NCBI RefSeq assembly: GCF_016865365.1
Contig: NZ_AP024469.1
Span: 124,001-188,000 of the forward strand
Length of the DNA: 64,000 nucleotides
From: Geobacter sp. SVR
GTDB lineage: Bacteria > Desulfobacterota > Desulfuromonadia > Geobacterales > Pseudopelobacteraceae
Direction of reading: 5' to 3'
Positions 51,488-60,413 of the stretch are shown here, piece by piece. The notes under the pieces are model-generated. The model made no database searches. It was not told the DNA's origin and worked only from the letters and a program-made list of their open reading frames with translations. The position numbers and the translations under genes were made by a program. Numbering within the stretch: position 1 is the first letter of the stretch; the number at the start of each line of letters is the position of its first letter.

Positions 51488-51924
51488 TCCAGAACCTCTA
51501 TAACATCGTCCGGCTTAACTATGCCTCCATGCAGCACCTTGGCAAAGATCCCTTCCTTGGGCATGACGCAATCACCAGCCTGATGATAGATGGCGCAGCG
51601 GGTGTGGCACTCCTTGCCAATCTGGGTCACCTCCAGAAGCGTCTCACCAACGGCCAGCCGCGTCCCGACCGGAAGTACAGGCAGGTCGATCCCCTGGGTG
51701 GTGATATTCTCGGCAAAATCACCTGAGTCGACGCTTAACCCTAGAGCTTGCATTTTCCGGATGCTCTCAATGGCGAGGAGACTTACTTGCCGGTGCCACT
51801 CACCCGCATGGGCATCGCCGACGATGCCGTGATTTTCACGCACCTCGACAAGTTCGACAGCTGTCTTCCGTTCTCCCTTGTTCCGGCTTATGCATACTGC
51901 CACAACCTTTCCCTGTCGCATCAT
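51484..51924 (-). CDS. MOSC-domain protein
   Basis: 146 residues. MOSC pattern: VAVCISRNKGERKT, HGIVGDAHAGEWHRQVSLLAIESI, GDFAENITTQGIDL, and the C-x-x-x-C region GKECHTRCAIYHQAGDCVMP. MOSC domains bind the molybdenum cofactor or transfer sulfur to it. Shares its first base with the moaA stop. Confidence 0.85.
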   Translation of the reverse strand: MMRQGKVVAVCISRNKGERKTAVELVEVRENHGIVGDAHAGEWHRQVSLLAIESIRKMQALGLSVDSGDFAENITTQGIDLPVLPVGTRLAVGETLLEVTQIGKECHTRCAIYHQAGDCVMPKEGIFAKVLHGGIVKPDDVIEVLE

Positions 51925-52904
51925 TATCCTCCAATTCCGGCCATGGCAATCTGTCGTTGTCTGTCGCTGCCTTCGGCAAGTCTGTGTCGGTCGGGCTTCT
52001 CGGCCACGGTTCGGAAGAGGGCCTCGCGGAGCGTGGTGTCGTCACCACCGGCAAGTATGGGCCGGAGGTCGATGGTTCCGCGGTCGAAGAGGCAGCTTTT
52101 TGCTATGCCAAGAGAGGTTACCCGGATTCGGTTGCAGTCGCCGCAGAAATGGCAGGAAACGGGGGTGATCACCCCAATCAGCCCGGCTGCCCCGGCAATC
52201 CTTTGGTAGCGCGCAGGGCCGGCAAGGTTTTCTGAAGCCTCGTCCGTCATCGCGAACCGGCGTGACAGCCTCGCCAGAATCTCTGCACCGGGAACTACGG
52301 TTGCCTCCCATCCCGCCTCAGCCAGAGTCGGCATGTACTCGATAAAGCGCACCCTCCATGGACGCTCCAGGGTGAGAGCTGCGAACTCCTCAATTTCATC
52401 GTCGTTGACTCCGCGCATTACAACCACGTTGATTTTGATAAACCGGAACCCTGCAGACTCGGCGGCTTCAATCCCGGCCAAAACCTGACGAAGATCACCA
52501 CCACGGGTGATTGCCGCGAAGGTTTGCGGCCTCAGGGAATCCAGACTGATATTGAGGCTTTCCACTCCTGCATTACGTAGCGAGGCCGCCATCTCGGGGA
52601 GCATCACTCCGTTGGTGGTAAGCACCAGACGTCGCAGGCCGGGAATCGCCGCCAGTTGTCGCAGAAAGTCGATGATCCCTCGCCGAACCAGCGGTTCGCC
52701 CCCGGTTACCCGAATCTTTTCCACGCCGATTGCTACTGCGGCGCGGGCGATTCGGAGCAACTCCTCGTAGCTCAGAATGTCGTCATGGCCCACCTTGACC
52801 GTTCCTTCGGCAGGCATGCAGTACCGACAGCGCAGGTTGCAACGGTCGGTCACGGAGAGCCGGAGGTAGTTTATACGCCTTCCATGAGGGTCAAGCAATG
52901 ACAT
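51924..52904 (-). CDS. moaA: MoaA, GTP 3',8-cyclase
   Basis: About 326 residues from ATG 52904, overlapping moeA by 14 nt. Radical-SAM cluster CNLRCRYCMP (C-x3-C-x2-C), RVTGGEPLVRRG, the second cluster CHFCGDCNRIRVTSLGIAKSC, and the essential C-terminal Gly-Gly (GIGG). First step of molybdopterin synthesis. moaC and moaE/D are not in this window. Confidence 0.95.
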   Translation of the reverse strand: MSLLDPHGRRINYLRLSVTDRCNLRCRYCMPAEGTVKVGHDDILSYEELLRIARAAVAIGVEKIRVTGGEPLVRRGIIDFLRQLAAIPGLRRLVLTTNGVMLPEMAASLRNAGVESLNISLDSLRPQTFAAITRGGDLRQVLAGIEAAESAGFRFIKINVVVMRGVNDDEIEEFAALTLERPWRVRFIEYMPTLAEAGWEATVVPGAEILARLSRRFAMTDEASENLAGPARYQRIAGAAGLIGVITPVSCHFCGDCNRIRVTSLGIAKSCLFDRGTIDLRPILAGGDDTTLREALFRTVAEKPDRHRLAEGSDRQRQIAMAGIGG

Positions 52905-54114
52905 CGCCGACACATCCCAACTCAAACCAGCGATCCAGCAGAAGGACTTCCACTTCATCTCCCGGTGTGTGCAGGGCTTCAGGAGCAAGTTTGATCAGGC
53001 CGTTTCCCTGAATCAGAGATGAAAGTCGTCCGGAACTCTGATTTCCGGTGGTGGAAACCAGATAACGACCTTCATGCACGGTGACAATTCCCCGCACCAG
53101 GTGGGGGCGCTTCCCCTTGTTTGTCACCGGCTCCTGCAGAAGCGCCTTGACCTTCGACCGGAAGATACGGAGGTGCCCCATTGCTTTGAGAAGCGAAGGC
53201 CGCACGAACAGTTCAAAGGAGACCATGGCGGCAACTGGGTTCCCGGGCAGGGCGAATACCGGCTTCCCATCCAGAATAGCGAATGCCAGGGGTTTCCCCG
53301 GCTTCATGTTCACTTTCCAGAAGGTGACATTGCCGCCCAGTTGTTCGATTGCCATCTTGACGAAATCTCTGTCCCCAACCGATACGCCACCGGTGATGAC
53401 CAGGATATCGGCATTCAGGCCGGACTTGATCTTTTCACAGGTGGCGTCCAAAGTATCCGGGGCGATTCCGAGCAGGACAGGGTCCCCTCCTGCGTCCAGT
53501 ACTTGGGCGGCCAGACTGTAGCTGTTGCTGTTGATGATCTTGCCCGGTGCCGGTGTCGCTCCGGGCTCCAGGAGCTCGTCGCCAGTGGCGAGGATGGCGA
53601 CCCTGGCTCGACGATACACGGCCAGGGACGTTGTTCCCATGGCCGAGAGCATACCGATTTCCTGTGGTCTGAGGAGCGTGCCGGCAGGTATGACAACATT
53701 TCCGTGCCGGATGTCCTCCCCCTGTTTGCGAATGTGCGAGCCGGCCTTGACTGACGAGGTGAGGCAAATCCATTCGCCATACTCTTTCACATCCTCGATG
53801 GGTACGACGGTGTCGCAATCGGGTGGAACCGGGGCACCGGTCATGATCCTCACAGCTTCACCCGGAGGCACTGGGATGGTCCGCACTTCTCCCGCCGGTA
53901 GAAATCCGGTCATCCGTAGTCTATTGCTGGTGAGAGTTGCATGGGAGAAAGCGAACCCATCCATGGCAGAATTGTCTGCAGCCGGAATGTCCCAGGGTGC
54001 GATGTGATCCTCTGGAGTTACTCTATTCAGCCCTTGAAGCACTGAAACCTTTTCCGTCTCCAGCGGGGTGATATATTCCAGTATGGTCTGTTGCGCTTGC
54101 TCGATGCTGACCAT
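52891..54114 (-). CDS. moeA: MoeA, molybdopterin molybdenumtransferase
   Basis: 407 residues. PAADNSAMDGFAF near residue 50, IMTGAPVPPDCDTVV, ILATGDELLEPG, ILVITGGVSVGDRDF, FALPGNPVAA. Inserts Mo or W into adenylylated pterin. AAGGAGG lies upstream of the ATG. In an AOR-bearing locus it may insert tungsten. Confidence 0.95.
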   Translation of the reverse strand: MVSIEQAQQTILEYITPLETEKVSVLQGLNRVTPEDHIAPWDIPAADNSAMDGFAFSHATLTSNRLRMTGFLPAGEVRTIPVPPGEAVRIMTGAPVPPDCDTVVPIEDVKEYGEWICLTSSVKAGSHIRKQGEDIRHGNVVIPAGTLLRPQEIGMLSAMGTTSLAVYRRARVAILATGDELLEPGATPAPGKIINSNSYSLAAQVLDAGGDPVLLGIAPDTLDATCEKIKSGLNADILVITGGVSVGDRDFVKMAIEQLGGNVTFWKVNMKPGKPLAFAILDGKPVFALPGNPVAAMVSFELFVRPSLLKAMGHLRIFRSKVKALLQEPVTNKGKRPHLVRGIVTVHEGRYLVSTTGNQSSGRLSSLIQGNGLIKLAPEALHTPGDEVEVLLLDRWFELGCVGDVIA

Positions 54115-54137
54115 CTATAAATACCTCCTTAATAGTC

Positions 54138-54488
54138 TCAGAAGTCGAGTTCCATAAATTTCCGATTAACGGTCTCGTTGAACCCTTGTCGTAGGATGTC
54201 GAACTTTTCCAGAAACGTTTCCGCCTGTGGAGTTAGAGTGGATTCACCGCCGCCTGGTCCACCCTTCAGGCGGTTCACCAGAGGGAACCCCAGTCGCTTT
54301 TCCATAGCGTCGATGTAAGTCCACGCCTTGCGGTAGGTGATCCCCATCGCCTTTGCTGCGGCGTTTATGGAGCCGTTCTTCTGCACCAGCCGCAACAGTT
54401 CTTCCCGTCCCTGACCGAACACCGGCTCGCCGTTAATTTCCAGCCAGATCTTGGAACGTACCTGAATTACCGATCCGGGGGCGCTCAT
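54138..54488 (-). CDS. ModE-type winged-helix regulator without molybdate-binding domain
   Basis: 116 residues, only the N-terminal ModE winged helix: SKIWLEINGEPVFGQGREELLRLV, GSINAAAKAMGITYRKAW, FPLVNRLKGGPGGGESTLTPQAE. The two C-terminal molbindin domains that sense molybdate are missing, so it must either act constitutively or respond through a partner. Overlaps mobB by 4 nt. Confidence 0.85.
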   Translation of the reverse strand: MSAPGSVIQVRSKIWLEINGEPVFGQGREELLRLVQKNGSINAAAKAMGITYRKAWTYIDAMEKRLGFPLVNRLKGGPGGGESTLTPQAETFLEKFDILRQGFNETVNRKFMELDF

Positions 54489-54988
54489 TTCAGGAAGCTT
54501 TGTTCGATGAAGTCGGCAACCTGGGGTGGATCGTTGAGATCGAGCACCGGCACGTCCAGGTCCAGTTGTTCGTCACTGGCTACCGCTACTAACGTCGCGT
54601 CGAACTCATCACCCCGACAGAGAAGTCTCGAACTCCGCTCTTTGCGGTGGAGCTCGATCTTCGGCATGGAGCTCTTCTTGAACCCCTCAGTAAGTACGAT
54701 ATCCACATCGGTGAAATAGGTAGAGAGAATCTCCTCGATGCTTGGCGCTTCGGCGTGTTTCTTCACCATGGCCAGCTTCTCAGGAGATGAGATTAGCATG
54801 GTGTCGGCACCGGCGGCCGTCAGCCGGTAGCTGTCCTTGCCCGGATGATCGATGTCGAAGCGGTGAGCGTCGTGCTTGACCACTCCTACCCTGTAACCGC
54901 GATCTTTGAGACTGGCGATGACCTTTTCCAGGAGAGTAGTTTTGCCTGTACCCGATTTTGCTACGAAAGAAACCGCTTTTACGGTCAT
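54485..54988 (-). CDS. mobB: MobB, molybdopterin-guanine dinucleotide biosynthesis adaptor
   Basis: 167 residues. P-loop VAKSGTGKTTLLEKVI, VGVVKHDAHRFDIDHPGKDSYRLTAAGA, LTEGFKKSSMPKIELHR. GTP-binding partner of MobA. Overlaps both neighbours by 4 nt. Confidence 0.93.
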   Translation of the reverse strand: MTVKAVSFVAKSGTGKTTLLEKVIASLKDRGYRVGVVKHDAHRFDIDHPGKDSYRLTAAGADTMLISSPEKLAMVKKHAEAPSIEEILSTYFTDVDIVLTEGFKKSSMPKIELHRKERSSRLLCRGDEFDATLVAVASDEQLDLDVPVLDLNDPPQVADFIEQSFLK

Positions 54989-55581
54989 AGATCTTCTCCT
55001 ATTCTTGCAAATTCATCCGGGGTGTTGACGTTCAGAAAAGCCCTTCCGTCCTTATTGATATGGGCCAGTTCTTCTTCGGAGACATATCTGACCTTGACCT
55101 GGGGATACCAGGCGTAGGCGCAGAACTCACCGGCTTCCAGAAGCGCTTTGATCGGCCCAAGACAGCTTTTCGCGTAGAGGGCGAAGAGGGGTTCGTAACC
55201 GTGCTCTGTACTTGGCACCACAGCGTCGAAGCCATCCTGCAGGGAGCAGAGGTGCCGGAGAATATTGGCGTTAAGAAATGGGAGGTCACAAGAGGAAACG
55301 AAGATGTACTCCGTTGCCGCGTGAAAAAGGCCGGTGTAGAGGCCTCCCAGAGAACTGCCTGGGTAGATGTCCGGCACGACCGGCAGGTCGTAGGCGGCAA
55401 AGCGTTCTTCCCGGTCCCCAACAAGGACGATCCGGTCGAAGCTCGCTCGAAAAACATCCAGAATTCTTTCGAGGAGCGGTTTACCTGCAACATCCAAGAA
55501 CGCCTTGTCCCGACCCATACGGCGGCTTTTCCCGCCGACAAGAATGACGCCGGTTATGTCTTGGTTCATAGGTTCGGGCAT
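54985..55581 (-). CDS. mobA: MobA, molybdenum cofactor guanylyltransferase
   Basis: 198 residues. Nucleotidyltransferase start GVILVGGKSRRMGRDKAFL, SCDLPFLNANILRHL (metal Asp), NVNTPDEFARI. Attaches GMP to Mo-molybdopterin. AOR enzymes use non-nucleotide bis-pterin, so this product serves other oxidoreductases in the cell. Confidence 0.94.
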   Translation of the reverse strand: MPEPMNQDITGVILVGGKSRRMGRDKAFLDVAGKPLLERILDVFRASFDRIVLVGDREERFAAYDLPVVPDIYPGSSLGGLYTGLFHAATEYIFVSSCDLPFLNANILRHLCSLQDGFDAVVPSTEHGYEPLFALYAKSCLGPIKALLEAGEFCAYAWYPQVKVRYVSEEELAHINKDGRAFLNVNTPDEFARIGEDL

Positions 55582-55600
55582 GGCAACGTTTGGACGGCTC

Positions 55601-55783
55601 CTATTGATCTTTTTTCTCTTCTTGTTGAGGATTTATCTGCTTAGGGTCTTCTTCAGCGGCCTTCTTGAAACTTCTAATCGCGCCGCCGAGTGAAGCACCC
55701 AGTTGAGGGAGTTTCCCCGGACCAAAGATCACTAGCATGATGACAAGAATGATGACGAGTTCCGGCATGCCGAATCCGAACAT
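55601..55783 (-). CDS. tatA: TatA/E-type twin-arginine translocase subunit
   Basis: 60 residues: one N-terminal helix [22 protein letters not shown], with the FGPGKLP hinge, then amphipathic [14 protein letters not shown] and an acidic tail. AGGAGG lies 6 nt upstream. Heads the molybdopterin operon, in line with Tat export of folded Mo enzymes. Confidence 0.93.
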   Translation of the reverse strand: MFGFGMPELVIILVIMLVIFGPGKLPQLGASLGGAIRSFKKAAEEDPKQINPQQEEKKDQ

Positions 55784-55848
55784 GTAATGCCTCCTGAAAT
55801 ATATTCTTTAGTGCTGAGAAAATTCTGACGCTGGTTATACCAAAAATG

Positions 55849-56098
55849 CATAACGGCAGACAATAAATTTCGCTTCTGACGGATCTTTGTACGACTGGTT
55901 GTGAAGTCATACCTCACCTGAATCTGTCCTGCTGCTCATAGAGTTGTGTCTGTTCAAATAGCCCCTGGCCAGAATTTCCATCGGGTGAAAGACAGGGTAC
56001 GGAAGCTCTTGCTGGAACTGCAACCTGCAACTCAGGCAGTCGATGACAATCGCCGCGGGGTCCTTTGCTCGAATCGTCTCCATCAGGGGGCGCCCTAT
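55849..56098. repeat. Duplicated segment, copy A (3' end of the Fe-S oxidoreductase gene and flank)
   Basis: Starts at CATAACGGCAGACAATAAAT and ends at CATCAGGGGGCGCCCTAT; the same block with scattered mismatches is at 60168-60413. Carries the last ~60 codons of the oxidoreductase gene, here joined to the CDF remnant. Confidence 0.85.
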
Positions 56099-56701
56099 AT
56101 GGCCTGACTTTCGGGTTCTGAGCTTGTGGTACTCCAGATAATGTCGGGAATGTTTCAGCATCACTTCATGGATAGTTGCTTCCTCATCATCAGGGAGCTT
56201 TAAGTCAAGAATGTGAAAAAAGGCGGTCTTCGTCAGGTCATAGGCAGCCTTTAGAATCAGGCAGGCAACCACTATCGCAACCAATGGGTCCAGAATAGCT
56301 ATGCCTGTTAATTTGATGGCAGCCAAACCAGCAAGCACACCAACTGAAGTATATACGTCCGTTCGTAAATGCATGGCATCCGCTTCAAGGGCCACAGAAT
56401 CTGTTTTTATGGCAACATTCAGCAAGTGCCTGGAAACGAGATAGTTAACAAGAGCCGAAATCCCCATGACCAGAGCACCTATGCCCAGATTTTCAATCTC
56501 GTTACTTCCTTTGATGAGCTTATGCACTGCCTCCCAAATTAAGTAGATTGCGGCCCCGAAGATAAGTACCGCTTCTATCGTACCTGCGACGTTTTCAATT
56601 TTGCCATGACCAAAATGGTGCTTATCGTCAGCAGGCTTGCCCGATTCTCTGACCGCGAACCAAGCAATAATTGCTGCAACCAAGTCTATCCCAGAAGGCA
56701 A
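55907..56701 (-). pseudogene. Chimeric pseudogene: truncated CDF cation transporter joined to the tail of an Fe-S oxidoreductase
   Basis: One open frame of 264 codons. The first ~200 are a cation diffusion facilitator lacking its first membrane helix: GIDLVAAIIAWFAVRESGKPADDKHHFGHGKIENVAG, DAMHLRTDVYTS, LKAAYDLTKTAFFHILD. The last ~62 (IGRPLMETIRAKDPAAIV onward) match residues at the end of the oxidoreductase encoded at 60225. The junction coincides with the boundary of the 250-bp duplication, so the fusion was made by recombination. Missing both ends of the CDF fold, it is unlikely to transport. Confidence 0.82.
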
Positions 56702-57458
56702 GAGTAGATAAATGAGATTGGCGCAATTATCCTTATAGCGTCATTCACATATGCTTTCAGAGCGCAAGTCCACACACTGCCTGCTTGAACATCCTTCTTC
56801 CAGACTGTGATCGAAAATTTTGTCGTTATACCCAGCCTTGGAGGACGCGCCCATTCTGCTTTCGGAGGGTAGCCAGCACTCCATGTAATGTTCTTATCCC
56901 CTATTTATACTTGCACGTTAGCGCATATGTGCATATACTGACCCTCAACGTATGCAGGATTAATCATCGAAGCATTAAAAGGAGGATAGGGTGCAAGAAG
57001 GTAGTCTCTCGATTGCGCCGGCAGAATTTTTGCCGAGGGAACTCCCGGTGTCCCTGTATTTGCACCGACTCCCTGTTTTCTCTATTGCATAATGGAGGGA
57101 CAATCCCAAAAACTAGCTATGGGAGGAGGGGATACGGCCATTCTTGAGGTGTTACAGAAAACGTTGTTCATGCAAACGGAAGCTGCTCCCGGAACTGCAG
57201 CATACGGTGGTGGCTGCCTTGTTGCTTGTCCGGTCGACAGAAAATCCCGAAAATTAGTCTAAAGCTTGGCCTCTTATTAATTACATCCAGGCTGGGTGCA
57301 TGAAGCCATTCGAGGCTTCTGTTTTCCCTTAGGCTCTTTTTATTTCACTGATGCTGATAAAAAGACCCCAGCTGTTGTCAAACAACCTTGTGCTTTTGAT
57401 CAATCCAATTCAATTTAGAGGCTGGTTCGCTATTCTCAGGGCCAGATGCGTGAAGCTT
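56702..57458. other. Scrambled intergenic region with two tiny candidate ORFs
   Basis: No conventional gene. On the plus strand, a GTG at ~56991 with AGGAGGATAGG upstream opens a 33-codon frame. Just after it, ATG 57092 opens a 56-codon frame to 57262 containing DTAILEVLQKTLFMQTEAAP and GGGCLVACPVD. Both may be relics of a lost operon. A GCATAT-GT-GCATAT repeat at ~56921-56936 could be an ArsR-type operator. Confidence 0.4.
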
Positions 57459-57869
57459 ATGGATGAACAATATGTAGAAGCATTAAAAGCTTTGGCCGAA
57501 CCGAGCCGTTTGCGCGTTTACTGTTTGCTTGTACAGATTCATGAGCGTGTATGTGTGGCAGAGGCCATGGATGTTTTGGGTGAATCACATTACAACGTCT
57601 CCCGCCACCTCAAATGCTTGCTGAAAGCTGGGTTGGTAACAGCACGAAAAGAAGGGAAATGGGTATTTTATACTCTGAAAAACGACCAAACTCCGTTTTT
57701 TACCAATCTGCTCGCTGCCGTGCGTGGCATTCCCGCATCTGAATTCAAGCAGGAAATCAAGCGTTGCAAACAGCGTCTGTCGATGCGACAAGATGGTCGC
57801 TGCGTCATAGGGCCGGACAGCGACGAGTGGAAAGCTGTTTGTCCAAACATGAATAAGTCAAAGGACTGA
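57459..57869 (+). CDS. ArsR-family transcriptional regulator
   Basis: 136 residues from ATG 57459. Winged helix: ALKALAEPSRLRVYCLLV, RVCVAEAMDVLGESHYNVSRHLKCLLKAG, KEGKWVFYTL, with a C-terminal basic helix and Cys-containing tail (RCVIGPDSDEWKAVCP). The CVxE stretch in the recognition-helix region resembles As(III) sensors with the CVC box, but one Cys is replaced. Its target operon appears to have been destroyed by the rearrangements downstream. Confidence 0.78.
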   Translation: MDEQYVEALKALAEPSRLRVYCLLVQIHERVCVAEAMDVLGESHYNVSRHLKCLLKAGLVTARKEGKWVFYTLKNDQTPFFTNLLAAVRGIPASEFKQEIKRCKQRLSMRQDGRCVIGPDSDEWKAVCPNMNKSKD

Positions 57870-57908
57870 AGTAAATGGTAACCATAGCTGATTTTTAATA
57901 TACCAAAT

Positions 57909-59231
57909 CACTACTGTCCGGTTAATAATTGAATAAGTTCAACTGGTTATAGTCGAGAGTGCCAGCTTTCTGCTTGAGACCCTCTGTAACCAGTGATGAA
58001 ATGGGCTTTTTCTCGAATAAGTTGACCTCAAGAATCTGTAGAAAAGTGTATAGCGAGCACGGAATACCGAGTCGTTTTTTGGCGATAGCCACGAGCAGGT
58101 ACATGCAGAGCCCGACCCATATCTGGCTTTTAACAGCATTTTCGGATGTTCCGTAAAACTTCTTGAATCGCAGGTGCTGCTTGATCCACTTGAAGAACAG
58201 CTCCACCTGCCACCTCTGCTTGTAGACGTCAGCAACTGTCTTTGCCGGGATGTCAAAGTTGTTGGTTAGAAATACCAGACGTTTGTTTCGCTCTTTGTCA
58301 ACATAGCTGACCCGGCGTAGCCGTTCTGGATATCCCTTCTTCGATTTTATCGTTACCAAGGTGATAACCTGGTCGGCCCGTATACCTGTTTCCTTATCTT
58401 TTGGTGCAGAGTAGAGGCGCTTGAATTTCAGGTTGTCTTTGGCCCTTATGACGAAGAATGCGCCCTGCTTATGAATTGCGAACAAGCGTGCATAATCAAC
58501 ATAGCCGCGATCCATGGTATAGATGGCATCTTCTTGAACCGGCATTCTGTCCAGCAACTTTACATCATTCACTTTGCCGGTGGTAATTGCTACGAATGTC
58601 GGGATTATTCCACGCAGGTCAATCAGCGTGTGCATCTTGACCGCTGCCTTGGTTTTCCGGAATTCGGCCCACGGAAACAACGTCAGGCAGAGATCAATAG
58701 TCGTAGAGTCAAAAGCAAATAGTGGTTGCTTCAATTCGATGGCAAGCGGATCACCCTTGTAAAGCTCTTGGGCAAGACCGATCAGGATCTGGCCAAAATC
58801 CTGAAAGATCCGCCAATCCCTGCGCTCGTTCGCATCGGCAAGCGTCGTGCGGGAGACATCACCACGAAATCCAATGTGGTAGAGTTTCTCCTGATGAGAG
58901 TTCAGACAGGTTTCAATGTCCCGCAAACTCTCACGCCCGGTCATCTGGGCATACGCCAGACAAAGAAACTGGTCGAATGTGGAAAAACTCTTGGCCCAGT
59001 ACTCACCGCGATATCGGTGAACGCAGACATTGAACTCATGTCGTGGAAGATACTGAAGCAGTTGCCGAAAGACGGTATGGCCAGAGTTCATTGGTACCCT
59101 CCTGAGCTGTCAGGAAGGTACCACCCCGGAGCCCCGGGATGAATTCAAATCGAAAAAAGAACAATCGTGTCAAAGAACATTAATAATCAGGTGGTTAAGC
59201 CAGTACATTCGAAATTAACCGGACAGTAGTG
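57909..59231. mobile_element. IS4-family insertion sequence, complete
   Basis: 1323 bp bounded by perfect 18-bp inverted repeats (CACTACTGTCCGGTTAAT at both ends, inward). A 9-bp direct repeat ATACCAAAT flanks it (57900-57908 and 59232-59240), the target duplication; the IR/TSD border is slightly ambiguous because the target shares end bases. Inserted between arsR and a ferredoxin-like gene. Confidence 0.9.
57922..59091 (-). CDS. IS4-family transposase
   Basis: 389 residues with an N-terminal DUF4372-like part (FDQFLCLAYAQMTGRESLRDIETCL). Catalytic DDE: FAFDSTTIDL, YTMDRGYVDYARLF, and the Y-x2-R-x3-E-x6-K signature YKQRWQVELFFKWIKQ. All intact, so the element is probably active. Runs opposite to its neighbours. 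Confidence 0.92.
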   Translation of the reverse strand: MNSGHTVFRQLLQYLPRHEFNVCVHRYRGEYWAKSFSTFDQFLCLAYAQMTGRESLRDIETCLNSHQEKLYHIGFRGDVSRTTLADANERRDWRIFQDFGQILIGLAQELYKGDPLAIELKQPLFAFDSTTIDLCLTLFPWAEFRKTKAAVKMHTLIDLRGIIPTFVAITTGKVNDVKLLDRMPVQEDAIYTMDRGYVDYARLFAIHKQGAFFVIRAKDNLKFKRLYSAPKDKETGIRADQVITLVTIKSKKGYPERLRRVSYVDKERNKRLVFLTNNFDIPAKTVADVYKQRWQVELFFKWIKQHLRFKKFYGTSENAVKSQIWVGLCMYLLVAIAKKRLGIPCSLYTFLQILEVNLFEKKPISSLVTEGLKQKAGTLDYNQLNLFNY

Positions 59232-59264
59232 ATACCAAATCACTAAATAGGAGGGAGCATAAAC

Positions 59265-59801
59265 ATGGAAACAATAGAAAGTTGCAATTGCAATTGTGGC
59301 AAATCGTCACAGGAAATAGACCCGACAATCATTTGCAAAAATACAAATGCAATAAAAAAGCCAGTTGTAAACTTCAAAAGATGCTTTACTGACAAACACG
59401 TCTGCACCGCAATTAAGGTTTGTCCGGTGGAAGCGATCAGTTACATGGAAGTTGATGAACCAATTCTTAACAAACAACTGACTGGCCGTCTTGATAGGTG
59501 TCCTATGGCTGCGAGAGGCATCAAGGCAACAATCAATATAACAGAAAAGAACACGGGTTGTTTGAGTACAGCCAATTTAGCCAACAATAAAGTCGGAGAT
59601 ACCATTGAGTGTGTCGGAAATCCTTGGGGCAGAATTATCATTGACTATGATAAATGTATTTATTGCTACAAGTGTGTTGATGCGTGTTGTGGGTATGCGA
59701 TTGATTTGTTGTGCGACGACTCCAATTGTGAATGCAATAATTCGAATGGGTTGCATTCAGCCTCTTCCGCAGAATCTGTGGGTAGCTGTTTGAAAAAATA
59801 A
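59265..59801 (+). CDS. Ferredoxin-like iron-sulfur protein
   Basis: 178 residues. N-terminal CNCNCG; first Cys group CFTDKHVCTAIKVCPVEAI, then DRCPMAARG; second, CIYCYKCVDACCGYAIDL, plus a Cys-rich CDDSNCECNN tail. The arrangement is a diverged two-cluster 4Fe-4S ferredoxin with extra cysteines. Shine-Dalgarno AGGAGG at 59250-59255. Likely electron carrier; AT-rich codons differ from neighbours, hinting at transfer. Confidence 0.7.
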   Translation: METIESCNCNCGKSSQEIDPTIICKNTNAIKKPVVNFKRCFTDKHVCTAIKVCPVEAISYMEVDEPILNKQLTGRLDRCPMAARGIKATINITEKNTGCLSTANLANNKVGDTIECVGNPWGRIIIDYDKCIYCYKCVDACCGYAIDLLCDDSNCECNNSNGLHSASSAESVGSCLKK

Positions 59802-59937
59802 GGGCATTGATACCAGTTCCAGCGACTTTTTGTCCAGTGGCATGATTTCTCCTTTCTCTCTTTGTAAATGGCACTGTCTCATAGGTTCACCCTACGTCGA
59901 GTGAAGTACCTCATGCATCGCGCACGTCTTCCGCTCC

Positions 59938-60151
59938 CTAGGCAAAGAAATATTCGGCAGCTTCCTTGAGGGGCACAAGGCCGGCGACCTTTTCACTCAA
60001 AAGCGGCATGGCGGCAATGGGGCACGGGAAACGCCGTGCAATTTCCATCAGGTAACGCGTCTGTATCTGCCTTCGGCTTTGGTAAAGAAGCCTCCGCAAG
60101 GGGGCCCTCTGCAACTGGTTCGGCCCCGATTAGATTAACAGGTGTCTTCAT
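59938..60151 (-). pseudogene. Remnant of an arsA-type arsenite-pump ATPase gene
   Basis: An ATG at 60151 begins MKTPVNLIGAEPVAEGP. In another frame the segment RYLMEIARRFPCPIAAMPLL, then EKVAGLVPLKEAAEYFFA-stop, resembles the C-terminus of ArsA. The two parts are out of frame and the ATPase core is missing, so it looks like an internally deleted, frameshifted relic. Agrees with the orphan arsR nearby. Confidence 0.45.
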
Positions 60152-60167
60152 AGTCTCACCGTCATCA

Positions 60168-60413
60168 CATAACGGCAGACAATAAATTTCTCACTTAACG
60201 GTCTTTATACGGCTGGTTGTGAGGTCATTCCTCCGTAGAATCTGTCCAGCTCAGAGAGTTGCGTCTGTTCAAATAGCCCCTTGCCAGGATTTCCATCGGA
60301 TGAAAGACAGGGTACGGAAGCTCGTGCTGGAACTGCAACCTGCAACTCAGGCAGTCGGTGACAATCGACTCGGGGTCCTTTGCTCGAATCGTCTCCATCA
60401 GGGGGCGCCCTAT
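60168..60413. repeat. Duplicated segment, copy B (original location)
   Basis: Partner of 55849-56098. Here the block is continuous with the full-length oxidoreductase gene, so this is the parental copy and copy A the derived one. Confidence 0.85.
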
